Origin: Acanthochromis polyacanthus
Lineage: Eukaryota; Chordata; Actinopteri; Pomacentridae
DNA length: 64,000 bases
NCBI RefSeq assembly: GCF_021347895.1
Contig: NC_067116.1
Span: 44,450,628 to 44,514,627 of the forward strand
Direction: 5' to 3'
Part shown: piece after piece, positions 37,600 through 49,865 of the stretch
Layout: every line of letters begins with the position of its first letter
How positions within the stretch are numbered: the first letter of the stretch is position 1
The notes under the pieces: generated by a model
Database searches by the model: none
The model's input: the letters and a program-made list of their open reading frames with translations, nothing else
What the model was told of the DNA's origin: nothing
Made by a program: the position numbers and the translations under genes

Positions 37600-38480
37600 C
37601 TGTTGCTTCTGTTCCAATGTAAAACAAAAAAGAATGATAATTAAAAATATTATAAAAGAATTTTAAAATGGATTTTTAAAAAATCTTCTTTTCTCCAGTA
37701 TTTTACAGATTTTCTTTGTTTTGTTAAATTTGAGTTAAGAAGTAAAATCACAAAAAAACGACCCGACCAAAACTGTAAAAATGTCCACGTCATAATTTGT
37801 ATTAACTGAAATGATAATTAGTCCTTTTATGACACTTAGCCATGAAATTATGCTTTTTGTTTCTGTATTTGTTTACTAAAAAGCATACCTTTATTTTACG
37901 TATATTTCCTTTTTTTTTTAGAGAAAAATACAATTATTAAGCATTTTAAAATGGGAATAATTTTAACAATTCTAATTATTTAAATTTTATTTTATAGACG
38001 ATTGACAAATTATGAATGTATATTTTTTGACAGTTATTTTACAGATTTTTCCTGTTTTGTTAAAAACAGATAATGTGTCAGTCTCTGGAAATTTTTATTT
38101 TTTACATGTTGGCTGTAAAAACAAACAGAAAAAACTAAACAGCAAAACTATGAATATTTTCCACTTAAAAATATGTAATTATGTAAAGAGTGAATCTTTT
38201 TTTTTTTACTGTATTTAAATTGGCAAAAAAGTTGTTGTTTTACACATTTGCTGATATTTGAAAGAAAAAATGTGCACATTAAGGACTGAAAAATACTTCT
38301 TTTTACAGATTTTGCCTGTTTTGTTAATATCATCTGTATTAAATATTATTTATCTGTTAAGTTTTTACAAATAGCAATTTGTTAGTTTGCAAAATTATTC
38401 TTTTACTGATTTTAAGGTCACACTTATTACATTGTTTTTTGTTTTTTTTACATTTTTCTGGCACTTTTTCTTTTTTCCAG
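37600..38480. repeat. AT-rich CTGTAAAA-type repeat block
   Basis: Same vocabulary as 12640-13560 (TTTACAGATTTT, CTGTTTTGTTAAA, ACTGTATTTAAAT), with several internal diverged units. Confidence 0.55.
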
Positions 38481-40514
38481 TGTAGACAAAACCCTGATGT
38501 CTACAAAGTATATGATGCTGTGTATCAGTGTCTTATTCTTTGCTCCATACCATTAATATTTCCAGAAGAAGACAAATATGTGTCTTGTTGACATCATTAA
38601 TCCACAACAGACTGCATATGTGGTCCAGATATTTTAAATAATTCTACACCAGAACATATCTCTTGCCTGGTGCAGCTGAAGTTTTCTCTCCACAAAAGCG
38701 GGTTCATTTTCCAGAGTGGATTTAAAGCAGAGCAGGAGGAACTCAGCTTTGATGGCACTTGTGAGGGTTTTACAGGGGAGGGGAGGCTCAGGGTCAATAC
38801 GAACCCAGGATCACTGCTCCAAGGTCGGGGGATAATCGAAGGGAGGTAACGAGCGATGGAGGAGGAGAAGGGCGACTGGATGAAGAGAGGATCGCCACCG
38901 TTGGGTTTGCTGTGACGATTATGAAAGAATAAAGACGAAGAGGGAGCGAGTGGAGCGTCGGCGATCGGTCTGCAGCAGAATAAAAGGCAGAAGCAGCCAG
39001 AGAAGGATCCTGGAGGCAGCAGACAGACAGACAGACTGAGTGGGAGGTCCCTGGGCTCATCTCCAATGCACGTTGCCCTGCATTAGCACTGCAGCCGTCC
39101 TGCAAAGAGAGAGAGAACCAGCGCTGGATGAAAGTCTTCTACCCGTCCATCCATTATTCATCGGCGAATTAGATCTCGGCCGAATGAAGAGCAGGAAGGA
39201 GGAGGTGCTGGTTGTAGAGGAGGAGGAGGAGGATGGATATGAGATGCTGCTAGAAGAGGGTGAGGAGTTCAGTCCAGGATGTAGCTGGTATTTTTAGATT
39301 TGGGGTGTTTGGCGGGAGGATTTCCACTGAGGAGATGGTAAAAGAAGAGCAGAGGTGGCAGGAAGTGATGGAGATCTTTGTTTGTTTTGGGGGTGAAGGA
39401 GAGGTTAGTGATGCTCAGAGGAGTCGAGGTCGTCCTGCAGCCTTCTCACCTCCAGAATGTGGTTAATGGGGCCTTTATCAGCTTTAGCACCTCCTTCTTT
39501 ATGTCTACATCTGTATGCACATCTGTTCTGTCTCACCAGATGTCGGCCTCAGGTTTCATCCTTCTATCAGACGCTCATTTCAGCTGCTTTTCTCCTCCTT
39601 TTCTTTTCAGTTTTTTTATTTTTATTTTTAGTGTTAGCATTTCAAATATCCATCCAGCTCCAGAAAACAAACATCCAAAGCACCAACCTACACACTGGAA
39701 ACGTCAAGTTCAGGCTCATGAGGTTAGTTTCTCCTCAGATTTCTACATGTAGGATGAATCTGCTCCTCGACATGTCTCTGGACAGCAGAGCTTCGTTTTC
39801 CAGGAATAAACATAAATTGTAATAAACATCATATAAATAACTGTTGCATATATGAGTCATACACCTTTGTTTAATCATTAATGACTGTATGAGTCACACA
39901 CTTAGCTCATCTAGCTATAAAATTAGCTTTTACTGCAGCTCAGAAATTCTCAGAATCTGTCTCGGTTGATCCGATTTCTTGATCCAACTCATCTTAATTA
40001 ATCTGGAAGCTTCTGTGATCAGTTTAGTAAAGTTCTGTAGGAGCCACATGCTGCTGAATGTGGTTTCAGTGAGTCCAGCGATCTCCTGCAGAGCAAAAGT
40101 ACAATGAGGCTTCACTTGTTGGATGCCTTTTTATCAAAGTCTGAAGTCGTCTTTTGTTTGTTTTTGGGAAGAAATGGCCATTTTATGGTAAAGTTTTCAT
40201 CTCTGCACTTACCAATGTTGCACTGTCTGACAGCAAGCTTTCTGATCACAATTTTACAAAGAAACAGGACGCATTCCAATATCTGTACTTATTATATAGA
40301 ATGGGAAGAAAAGGAAATATGTCCCGATACATCGCACATCAAATGTAGCATGTAAAAAATGTCCACATGTCCGACTGCATCCGGTTGAATTTTGCAGTTT
40401 GTAAGATTTTCTGGACATTTTGACCCACAATCTTGTGCACAGTTAGAAGTTGGTGTCCTGCAGACTGCAGCTGTCAAAACCGAAGGTGCTTTATTGTGAT
40501 ATACTCCAGTTAAA
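38481..40514. other. host intron, no gene seen
   Basis: Includes a GAG/GGA run at about 39215-39237. The frames at 39040-39822 lack recognisable domains and splice-bounded structure. Confidence 0.5.
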
Positions 40515-41256
40515 TTAACCCTCCTGTTGTCCTCATTTACAGGCACCAAAAAATATTGTTTCCTTGTCTAAAAAAAATCCGAAAATTCAGCAAAAAAATA
40601 TTCCCAAATTTCTGAAAATTTACAAAACCTTCAGGAAGAAAATTCCAATAATTCCTTAAAAGTTTAATTTAAAAAAAATAGCAAGGACATTCTTGTAAAC
40701 ACTTTCAAAAAATGAGTAAAACGCTTCCAAAAAAAATCTTGAAAATATCTGAATTGATTCCATATATATCGGTAAAACTCCTGATATTTATTGAGCCGTT
40801 TTAGAATTTGAAAATGTGGAAAAAAATATTTTCACAGTGAAACTTCTTTGAACATTTTTTTGGTGGGAAAAAAAGAAATGTTAAAATTATGTCTTAAGAA
40901 CATTCATGAAGAAATCAACCAAAATCCAGTGAATTTTGCTGGATTTTGGTTGATTTTTTTCTGAATTTTCTTAAAGAAAATATTACAAGTTTTACTGATA
41001 TATCACTTTAGATATATTTACAAGTTTTTTGGAAGTTTTTTTTCCCATTTTTTGAAAATATTTGCAAGAATTTTCTTGCCAAATTTGTTTTTTTTTTAAA
41101 AAAAAAATAAAACTTTTAAGGGAAACTTTTAAGAAATTACTGGAATTTTGCAAATTTTCAGAAATTTGTGGAATTTTTTGCAGAATTTTTGGATTTTTTT
41201 CCGACAAGGAAACAATATTTTTTGGCGCCCCTAAATGAAGACAACAGGAGGGTTAA
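40515..41256. mobile_element. foldback MITE, TTAACCCTC family, copy 3
   Basis: TTAACCCTCCTGTTGTCCTC at the left mirrors GACAACAGGAGGGTTAA at the right. The central hairpin AATCAACCAAAATCCAG / CTGGATTTTGGTTGATT is at about 40914-40953. Both ends carry the CCAAAAAATATTG block. This is the cleanest copy of the family in the window. Confidence 0.8.
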
Positions 41257-42489
41257 TGTTATCTTCATTAAAAACAAAACAGCTTTTCTTTCATACTTTT
41301 CTAAGTGACCTAAACTCTTGAACGTGCCTTTCAGAACGTGCAGCCGCTTGAATAAAGGCGACAGGAACAGATTGTGATCTTCTTCAAAGAGCTACAGAAG
41401 TGAAACACTAATCCTCAGGTTGAACACTAAACCTGATTCTGAGACGCAGCATCTTTACTCCAAAGAGAAAACGCAGCTGAAGGTTAAACAATCAGAAAGC
41501 TGGCTGTTTGCCACGTGCACCGCTGAGGATCATGTATGTGGAGCAGCAGCAGTGATCCCAACCATCCCGACCATGGGAGGCACGCGAGTGGAACCGGATC
41601 CGTGTCCGATGATTGGAAATCAGCTGTCGAGGTCTCGATGGGTTCGATGTGTTTGCTTAGCATTAGCAAGGCTTCCCGACCATAATCTAACCTCTGTTAT
41701 GAGGCGAGTTACGTTTTTAATCGGCGACGTGGAGCCTAATCGACTGCTTCTTGGCTGCTGGCCAGCGGAAACCAATCAGTCACAGCCGACCGCCCGGCTT
41801 TTCATCCCGCCTGGATTCACACAAACGTTCTCGTGGATTAAAATGAATCTTTGTGTATCGACTGGCGGAAATTGGAAATAAAAAATTGCACTGAATTGCA
41901 TTTGTAGATTCGGGAACCGCTCATGTGAGGCGAAGAAAAACTGAGTGACGGAAAATAAAGATGCAAAGCAGGAAGTGGTGATGGATGGATGGATGGATGG
42001 ATGGATGGATGGATGGATGGAGGGAGGCAGGAATGGAGACATGTGACCTTGTCTTTGTTGTGGGTCTTGATGTTTTTATCTGCTCACGCTGTGTCTGCGC
42101 TCACTGTCAACTTACTGCAGAGGGTTTCACGTGCACGCTCACACGCGCACACACACACACGCAGAGACACACACTGCACATAAGGCTGCACGCTGCATGG
42201 TGTGTGGGTGTGATTGTGAGCTATAGGTGATGACAGCAGGGCCATATGCTGATGTATTTCTGTGCTTTTTCAGTGCTGCAGTTAGAGTGAAACTGATTAA
42301 ATCCAACACTGCGCCCACTCCTCGTCTCTGTATTTTTTTTACCGGGAACATTAGAAAACCTTCACTGCTGTAAAGAATCTTAATTGGAGAATGGGCTGTA
42401 ATCAGTAGAGCCAGATTCTAACAATAGTAGAGCGTGTTTCCAACATGTGAGTAAAAACGGTGTGATGTGATGATTTCTGTCAGCCAAAA
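41257..42489. other. host intron with simple repeats
   Basis: The first ~60 bp are the reverse complement of 2519-2573 and so belong to a larger repeat. A perfect (ATGG)n run lies at about 41979-42020 and a CA run near 42145-42166. No gene seen. Confidence 0.6.
41979..42020 (+). repeat. (ATGG)n microsatellite
   Basis: About ten perfect GATG units. Confidence 0.9.
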
Positions 42490-43510
42490 ACCATATTTAT
42501 TATATTTATTAAAAGCACGTTTTACTGTAACTGCACAGATTTCTTTTAATGAATATGATTTAAAGCTGAACAATCTGATGCCTGTTGGAGCCAAAAACAA
42601 GAACTATTGTTCTAAATCCATAAAAATGTTCCTTGACTGCTATCCTTTAGTGTTTTATTTAGTGATCTGTAATTTACAGGCAACTACAGCACAATATGCT
42701 GTAACTTTACAGATTTTTTAAATAAATATGGTTTAAAAACTGAACAATCTGATGCTTTTTGGAGCCAAAAAATGACTGATCTGAATCCATAAAAATGTTC
42801 CTTGTCTGTTATCCTTTAGTGTTTTATTTAGTCATCTGTAATTTACAGGCAACTACAGCACAATATGCTGTAACTTTACAGATTTTTTTTATAGATATTG
42901 TTTAAAACTCAACAATCTGATGCTTTTTCTCCATAAAAATTTTCCGTATCTGTTGTCCTTTAGTATTTTGTTTAATTGTATATGTAATTTACAGTTAGTT
43001 TTGATTACAGTGGCAGCACTATATAAATACAGTATATTGCTGGAAAGAATAGTTAGAATGGTAAACATTAAGCCTCATATTCTACCACAGACCACTGCAA
43101 TAAACTAAGCTGTAATTAACCATGTAAGTAACGTACAGTTAGAACACTGTGAGGAATATGGTAAAATACTGGCAAATGCAGCATATTTTACTGTAACTTT
43201 ACAAATTTTTAAAATAAATATGGTTAAAAATTGAACAGTCATATGCTTTTTAGAAGCAAAAACATGAATGACTGTTACAAATCCATAAAAATGTTCCTTG
43301 ACTGCTATCCTTTAGTGTTTTATTTATTCGTATATGTAATTTACAGGCAACTACAGCACAATATGCTGTAACTTTACTGAATTTTGTAAATAAATATAGT
43401 TTAAAAACTGAACAGTTTGATGCTTTTTGGAGCCAAAAACAAGAACAACTGTTTTAAATCCCTTAAAATGTTCCCTATCTTGCGTTATCATTTAGTGTTT
43501 TAAGCAGTTA
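42490..43510 (+). repeat. minisatellite, about five units of ~170-190 bp
   Basis: Each unit contains CTGAACAATCTGATGC, TTTTGGAGCCAAAAA, TCCATAAAAATGTTCCTTG, CTGCTATCCTTTAGTGTTTT, TTTACAGGCAACTACAGCAC and ATGCTGTAACTTTACAGATT, in that order. Unit anchors lie near 42577, 42748, 42917, 43230 and 43418. Confidence 0.8.
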
Positions 43511-45227
43511 CAGTTAGTGTTTATGACAGTGTCAATTATTGGAACATATAGCTGCCAGTTATACAGTAATTAAACGATGTACAGTAACTTTAAATTGCAG
43601 TCACATAATGGCAGCTGAAGACATAATTTTGCAGTGAAATTTGAAGCTATTTATAGTTGTCACCTTCTTCACTTTTACCTTCATTTTTCTCTGTTGTTTC
43701 TCTTTAAATGATATTTTTTTAAGAGGTTTTGTGGCTGTAAGTGGGTGGTTTTGTGCTGTAAGTGTCCTTCAGTGTCCTTCATGTGTACCTGCTTCCACTC
43801 TCCAGAGAGACAAGCTGGAAATGAGCTCAGAGGCATGAAAATATGTTCAATGCTCCTCTTCATCGCTGGACTGACTCTGGGCTGATTGTCAGCAGAGTTA
43901 CAGGGAAATCTGTCTCAAACCTGGATGGAAAAGTTTCTCCAGCAGCTTAATGGAGGTCGATGGGAGTCAGCAGCTCCGTGCATGATTGCATGTTTGTGCA
44001 CGGATGGATTGTGGGTTATAAAAGTGCTGTTTATTTGCGTTTGCTGTGGCTTCGTACTCCTGATATCTTGGCCCACTTCTGCAGAAATAAGTGGCAGCGG
44101 AGGTCGGTGCAGCGCTGAGGACGGCAGATAAAACGAGAGAGGACGCACGAGAGAGAAAAGAGAGGTGACATTGGTGGTAATTGGAGGAAAGGAAGCGGAA
44201 TCCTCTGGGAGCTTCTTCTCTTCACTCAGACGTTACTGTAACTCTGTGTGAAAATCAAAAGAACTGGAGGGAGAACAGACACGAGGCTCTCTCATTCATT
44301 TAGTCAATGAGTTTTTGCACATTTTAATTGCTTTCCAGAGACAGCAGCTGTAATTTAAGTTCAATACGTTGGAGGTCAGGAGATAGAACTCCTCCTCTTA
44401 TTTACACTCCGTCACCTTATGATTCAGAGACAGAGATCAATAATTCACAGCTGTTGTTCCCTCCCGGTCAGACCGTCTGTTTTTATATTACACGATGAAT
44501 TATTAACTCGCTGTGAGATTGGAAATGTGGTGAATCTCCATCCTGATTCCCACGAGACCTAAAAAAAAGTGCCACAAAAACAACTAAATGGAGAAGTAAA
44601 GGATCGATGCAAAGAGCAGGAGAGGGTTTTACAGGGTTATGAAGCGCTTAAACTGCACTACAGTGTAAGTTTTGCTTCGGTTCGTTTGTAATGTTCAGAG
44701 AGAATTAAATTAATCTGCGAACTTAGAGAAGTTTAGAGATTTAAAGAAAAAGTCCCATGTATTTATTTTAATTCAATATTTTTAGCAGAATGTGAAAGAT
44801 GTAGAAGTTAATAAGAAATCAGTTTTATCACAGTGGATTTTCTGCAGTCAGTAAGCCATAAATGAATGTGATTTATTTATTATTAACAGCACATGTCCAT
44901 TTTTATTTTACTGTTTTTACACCATTCATTTATGAAAGAACAATGCACAAATGTATTTTTCGCTGCATATACACCGTTAAATACTAACAAATAGTCATTT
45001 TTATAATACTTTTACCAATAAATAAAAGGAAACTGTCTTTTTTTGGGGTTTGTCACTAAATATAAAATTTTTTTGTACTATAGCGTGACCATTAAAATAC
45101 AGAAAATATTCAGTTCCTGCTTGTTCCTGTGAACACGCTGTTGATTAACAGAAAACTAAAATAGTTTTTTTGTTTTTATTTACATTAGATACAGCAATAA
45201 AAGCAGAACTTGTTCTGTTTTTCCCTG
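43511..45227. other. host intron, no gene seen
   Basis: Mixed intron, AT-rich from 44700. Nothing I can support. Confidence 0.5.
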
Positions 45228-45560
45228 TTAACCCTCCTGTTGTCTTCATTTATGGACACCTAAAAATATCATTTCTTTGTCTGAAAAAAATCCAAAAATT
45301 CAGCAAAAAAATTCCCCAAACTTCTGAAAATTAAAAAAAAATAAACCTTCAGGAAGAAAATTCCAATAATTTCTAAAAGTTTCCCTTAAAAGCTTTATTT
45401 TAAACAGTCCCCCAAATTTGGCAAGAAAATTCTCGTAAATATTTTCAAAAAAATAAGTAAAAATCTTTTAAAAAATCCTAGAAAAATCTAAGTGATTACA
45501 GATATATCAGTAAAACTTTTAATATTTAAGAACATTTACATTGAATGACACGAGGGTTAA
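45228..45560. mobile_element. foldback MITE, TTAACCCTC family, copy 4 (short)
   Basis: TTAACCCTCCTGTTGTCTTC to GACACGAGGGTTAA. It has lost most of the central hairpin but keeps CCTTCAGGAAGAAAATTCC and TTTGGCAAGAAAATTCT. Confidence 0.75.
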
Positions 45561-45621
45561 AAAGAAATTCCTAAAAGAATTCTGTGGAAATCTACAGTGT
45601 GCTCGCTTGCTTTGTTAATTA

Positions 45622-46045
45622 GGAGTGTCCGATATTAGCTTGTATGCCGATACTTTCCAACTCTCAATTTCCAATTCCGATATCTACCGATATCTGTGGG
45701 CTGCTTAGCTGATTTTATGAACCATCACATATCTCCTGTGGTGGAATGAACACATCATGCCTCATTTTATTGGGATGCATTCTCAGATGCAGCAAGGCTT
45801 TCAGATGTAAGCATTGTCTGTGCAGAACAAGACTTAAGTTATGGAAAAAATGCCCCCCTTTTTTACTGTTATCTCAAACAACAGTTCACTCTCTCCCTCC
45901 CTCTGAGTCCATTAGTGTGGCAACTATACCTCACAATTTTGAAAACTATCGGCGAAATCCAGACGTTATTTTATCGGCAAAAACACCCAATAACGATATT
46001 GACTGATATTACATTTTTATGCCGATATTATGGGACATTCCTGCT
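45622..46045. mobile_element. hAT-type MITE with 8-bp target duplication
   Basis: GTTAATTA flanks both sides (45614-45621 and 46046-46053). The ends GGAGTGTCCGATATTAGC and GCCGATATTATGGGACATTCC form an imperfect inverted repeat rich in CCGATA words. The 8-bp duplication and these ends fit hAT elements. No transposase. Confidence 0.75.
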
Positions 46046-46602
46046 GTTAATTAATTCCTTGTCTCCATCTTTCTGTCACTGAGTTTAAAGTCTCCATGTC
46101 AGGACCTCCAGCATTCATCCTTTTCCTGATTCCTCCTCACCGTCCTGCTGCCATATGCCGGCCTGAGGGAATATTCATATTTTATAACCTACTCAACATG
46201 TGACTGACGCCTTCATGAAGCGTGTTGATAATCAGAGTCAGAATCACTTCAGTTCGGGTCGAGCCCTGTGTGTGTTTTATTTTCTTCGCTGAAAGAAAAG
46301 CCTCTCCTCGGCGCCTCCTCATCAGAAACTACAGTTTGCGTTCGGTCCTCGGGCAAACTGCTGGTTTATTCTTGACAAGTGCCATCTGATAATTAGGTCT
46401 CATAATCAGCCTATTAGTATGCAGCTCAATTGAGCGGAGAGCAGCTTATTGTTCCCCCGGCGTGTTCGGCAGCCATTTGTAAGGGGATTATTGTAGATTT
46501 GTTGTTGGGGTTTTCATCAGAATGAATCATACGTGTAATGAGTGAAACTGCTGCAGTGTTCATCTCAGAGGCCTTTGTTTTTAGTGCAGTGTGCTCAGTG
46601 GA
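46046..46602. other. host intron, no gene seen
   Basis: Nothing I can support. Confidence 0.5.
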
Positions 46603-48021
46603 CAAGGGAAGGAAGGAAGGAAGGAAGGAAAAGAGAGAGAGAGAGAGGGAGGGAGGAAGGATGGAAGGAAGGAAGGAAGGAAGGAAGAAGGGAAAGAGAG
46701 GAAGGGAGGAAGGGAATGAAAGGAAGGAAGGAAGGAATGAAGGGAAAGAGGGGAATGAAAGGAAGGAAGGAATGAAGGGAAAGAGAGGAAGGAAGGAAGG
46801 AAGGAAGGAAGAGAGAAAGCGAGGGAGGAAGAAAGGAAGGAAGGAAGGAAGAAGGGAAAGAGAGGAAGGGAGGAAGGGAATGAAAGGAAGGAAGGAATGA
46901 AGGGAAAGAGGAGAATGAAAGGAAGGAAGGAATGAAGGGAAAGAGAGGAAGGAAGGAAGGAAGGAAGGAAGGAATGAAGGGAAAGAGAGGAAGGAAGGAA
47001 GGAAGGAAGGAATGAAGGGAAAGAGAGGAAGGAAGCAAGGAAGGAAGGAAGGAAGGAATGAAGGCAAAGAGAGGAAGGAAGGAATGAAGGGAAAGAGAGG
47101 AAGGGAGGAAGGGAATGAAAGGAAGGAAGGAATGAAGGGAAAGAGGAGAATGAAAGGAAGGAAGGAATGAAGGGAAAGAGAGGAAGGAAGGAAGGAAGGA
47201 AGGAAGGAAGGAAGGAAGGGAAAGAGAGGAAGGAAGGAAGGAAGGAAGGAATGAAGGGAAAGAGAGGAAGGAAGCAAGGAAGGAAGGAAGGAAGGAATGA
47301 AGGCAAAGAGAGGAAGGAAGGAATGAAGGGAAAGAGAGGAAGGGAGGAAGGGAATGAAAGGAAGGAAGGAATGAAGGGAAAGAGGAGAATGAAAGGAAGG
47401 AAGGAATGAAGGGAAAGAGAGGAAGGAAGGAAGGAAGGAATGAAGGGAAAGAGAGGAAGGAAGGAAGGAAGGAAGGAAGGAATGAAGGGAAAGAGAGGAA
47501 GGAAGCAAGGAAGGAAGGAAGGAAGGAAGGAATGAAGGCAAAGAGAGGAAGGAAGGAATGAAGGGAAAGAGAGGAAGGAAGAAAGGAAGGGAAAGAGAGG
47601 AAGGAAGAGAGGAAGGAAGGAAGGAAGGAAGGAAGGAAGGGAAAGAGGGAGGAAGGAAAGAGAGGAAGGAAAGAGAGGAAGGAAAGAGGAAGGAAGGAAG
47701 GAAGGAAGGAAGGAAGGAAGGAAGGGAAAGAGAGAGGAAGGAAGGAAGGAAGGGAAAGAGAGAGGAAGGAAGGAAGGGAAAGAGAGAGGAAGGAAGGAAG
47801 GAAGGGAAAGAGAGAGGAAGGAAGGAAGGAAGGGAAAGAGAGAGGGAGGGAGGGAGGAAGGAAGGAAGGAAGGAAGGAAGGAAGGAAGGAAGGGAAAGAG
47901 AGAGGAAGGAAGGGAGGAAGGAAGGAAGGAAGGGAAAGAGAGAGGAAGGAAAGAGGAAGGAAGGAAGGGAAAGAAAGGAAGGAAGGAAGGGAAAGAGAGG
48001 AAGGAAAGAGGAAGGAAGGCA
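46603..48021 (+). repeat. 1.4-kb (GGAA)n array with higher-order structure
   Basis: Continuous GGAA/GGGAAAGAGA/GGAATGAA purine tract on the + strand. A longer unit containing GGAATGAAGGGAAAGAGAGG and GGAAGCAAGG recurs, so parts duplicated in blocks of roughly 100-230 bp. Long open frames on both strands (up to 588 codons on the minus strand, Ser/Pro/Leu/Phe-rich) are artefacts of the repeat and are not genes. Confidence 0.95.
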
Positions 48022-48867
48022 GGCATTGGAGTCCTGCTGGTGTTCCACTGTAGAATTTTTCACCTTAATGTCTTTTTTTTTTGGACACTTAAAGCTGCTC
48101 TGAACTTTGTTTTTATTTTGTCTGTCACCGTTTCCATAGCACCAGAGAAACAGGCCACAATCACTTGAGCCTTGCTTTTGTTCTCGTGACATTCAGGACC
48201 AGAACACAATAAAAACCCAGAACATGTTGGACTAAAGGGCTGCAGCGTTCGGCTGAATTACAATTCTGTCCTCCTGAGGACACAGGAACTGAAACTACAG
48301 CTGGCAGAGTGACAGAAACCTCTGAATCTCAGTGGGAATCTGTTTTTACCGAGCTCATATGGCGACTTTAATGTCAGCACCTGTGTGTGTCTGGTCAGAT
48401 AACAGCCTGTACTGTGTATTTATTGTGTATTATCCAGTAATTTTCCAGCCACTCCAGTCTAAATACTATTTCTACCTGCACATTGCCTCCACTGTTGACC
48501 AGCTGAGTCACATTTTCTCATACTAGCGTTTGTTGTTGCTTCTCCTCTGTCAGTAGCGCCTCCAAATACTGCAATAATTCCACTTATACACAAGCTTTTA
48601 GACAAAAATAATGAAACTAATGCAACCAAAAGTAGCTTGTGAGCCTTTTTTTCTGTTTCATGGGTTTATTTTCCCGTTTTTTACTCTCGTAAGTGATTCT
48701 CTACCAACGTGTAGCATCCTCATATTTCAGAATTGCTTATTTTCATATTAATTTGATCTTTAACAACCTCCTCTGAGCCAGTCTCACTTTAGTGTGATTT
48801 GATTTAAATAATTTTTAACCTCTATAGGCAAAAACAACCTACCTAGATATGTGTCTAAAAATGTTTT
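48022..48867. other. host intron, no gene seen
   Basis: Nothing I can support. Confidence 0.5.
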
Positions 48868-49196
48868 CACCCTCATGTTATATTGTGGGTCAAAATTGAG
48901 GTGTTTTAAAGTTTGAAAATGTGGAAAACACATTTATTTTCACAGTGAAACTTCTGATGTCCACATTTTCAACATTTCCTAAAAATTCCTAAGAATATCT
49001 AAAGTGATTCCATATATATCAGTAAAACTTCTGATAATTTCTTTAAGAATATTCACAAAAAAGAATCAACCAAAATCCAGTGAAGTTCGCTGGATTTTGG
49101 TTGATTTTTATGTGAATGTTCTTAATAAACATTTTTAACATTTCTTTTTTTCCACCGAAAAATGTTGAAAAATTTCCCGAAAATGTGGACATCAGA

Positions 49197-49770
49197 TAGC
49201 CTAGCCGCGCTAGACAACCCACGGCAACGAATTTAATTCTCTGCCAGGGTGGGTCTAGTTACCCTCCATAAGGCTCGAGGCTGGATTCTCCTAAAACTGG
49301 CCGGACCAATCACCATGAAGTGTAGAGTCAGAAGGCGGGCGTAACGAAGTGACGACAGAGGCGCGACGATTCTGACAGAAACAACCGGCGCACAATAAAC
49401 AGTTATCTTTCGACTCGGCTTTGGCCACAGCCCTTAAAGATTTGAAGCTAAAATTCAACTTGAAAGATAAACAAAGGACGGCACTGAAGTGTTTCATTGA
49501 GAAGAAAGACGTATTTGGACTTATGCCGACGGGATATGGCAAATCCTTAATATACCAGTTGGCTCTGCTGGTTGGGAAGCTAATGGGACTTAGCCACAGT
49601 CCCCCGGCGCTCTAGGAACTCCGTCAGCCTATTCGTTGCACTGATTGGTTGTATACCTACCCAATTGCTGCAGAGGGATTTGAAAGACAACCTTTTAGCC
49701 CGCCTCTCTAACTGTCGAGCGGTCCTAGACCCTTGTGTCTTCAGAACATGGGTCTAGCGCGGCTAGGCTA
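49197..49770 (+). mobile_element. 574-bp nested element with RecQ-like helicase fragment
   Basis: The ends TAGCCTAGCCGCGCTAGAC and GTCTAGCGCGGCTAGGCTA are near-perfect inverted repeats, flanked by GACATCAGA on both sides (49188-49196, 49771-49779). An 8-9-bp duplication fits hAT or Mutator-like elements. Inside, 49424-49570 encodes a fragment with LKDKQRTALKCF and LMPTGYGKSLIYQLAL, resembling the start of a RecQ-type helicase domain with its Walker A motif (TGYGKS). The frame ends soon after, so no complete enzyme is made. Confidence 0.8.
49424..49615 (+). pseudogene. RecQ-like helicase N-terminal fragment (captured)
   Basis: It resembles only the Q-motif/Walker A region of superfamily 2 helicases and lacks DEAH and the later motifs. 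It has no ATG in frame before the conserved part. It lies within the nested transposon, so it is best read as captured host sequence carried by a non-autonomous element. Confidence 0.65.
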
Positions 49771-49865
49771 GACATCAGAAGTTTCACTGTGAAAATATAT
49801 TTTTCCCCACATTTTCAAACTTTAAAACTGATCAAATTTGACCCACAGGACGACACGAGGGTTAA

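Larger units (their letters stand above)
48868..49865. mobile_element. foldback MITE, TTAACCCTC family, copy 5, split by a nested element
   Basis: The left part (48868-49187) has TTGTGGGTCAAAATTGAG and the core hairpin near 49065-49107. The right part (49780-49865) ends GACGACACGAGGGTTAA. The two halves join cleanly if 49197-49770 and one copy of its 9-bp duplication are removed. Confidence 0.75.

Noticed and set aside
46426..48192. A 588-codon minus-strand open frame and several long frames on both strands over the GGAA array
   Set aside because: They encode only Ser/Pro/Leu/Phe (or Arg/Glu/Gly/Lys) repeats, a direct result of a stop-free tetranucleotide repeat. The same holds for the frames at 54075-54511 and 55236-56007.
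49421..49615. RecQ-like helicase as a functional gene
   Set aside because: Only the first motifs are present, there is no in-frame ATG before them, and it lies inside a transposon with intact ends.
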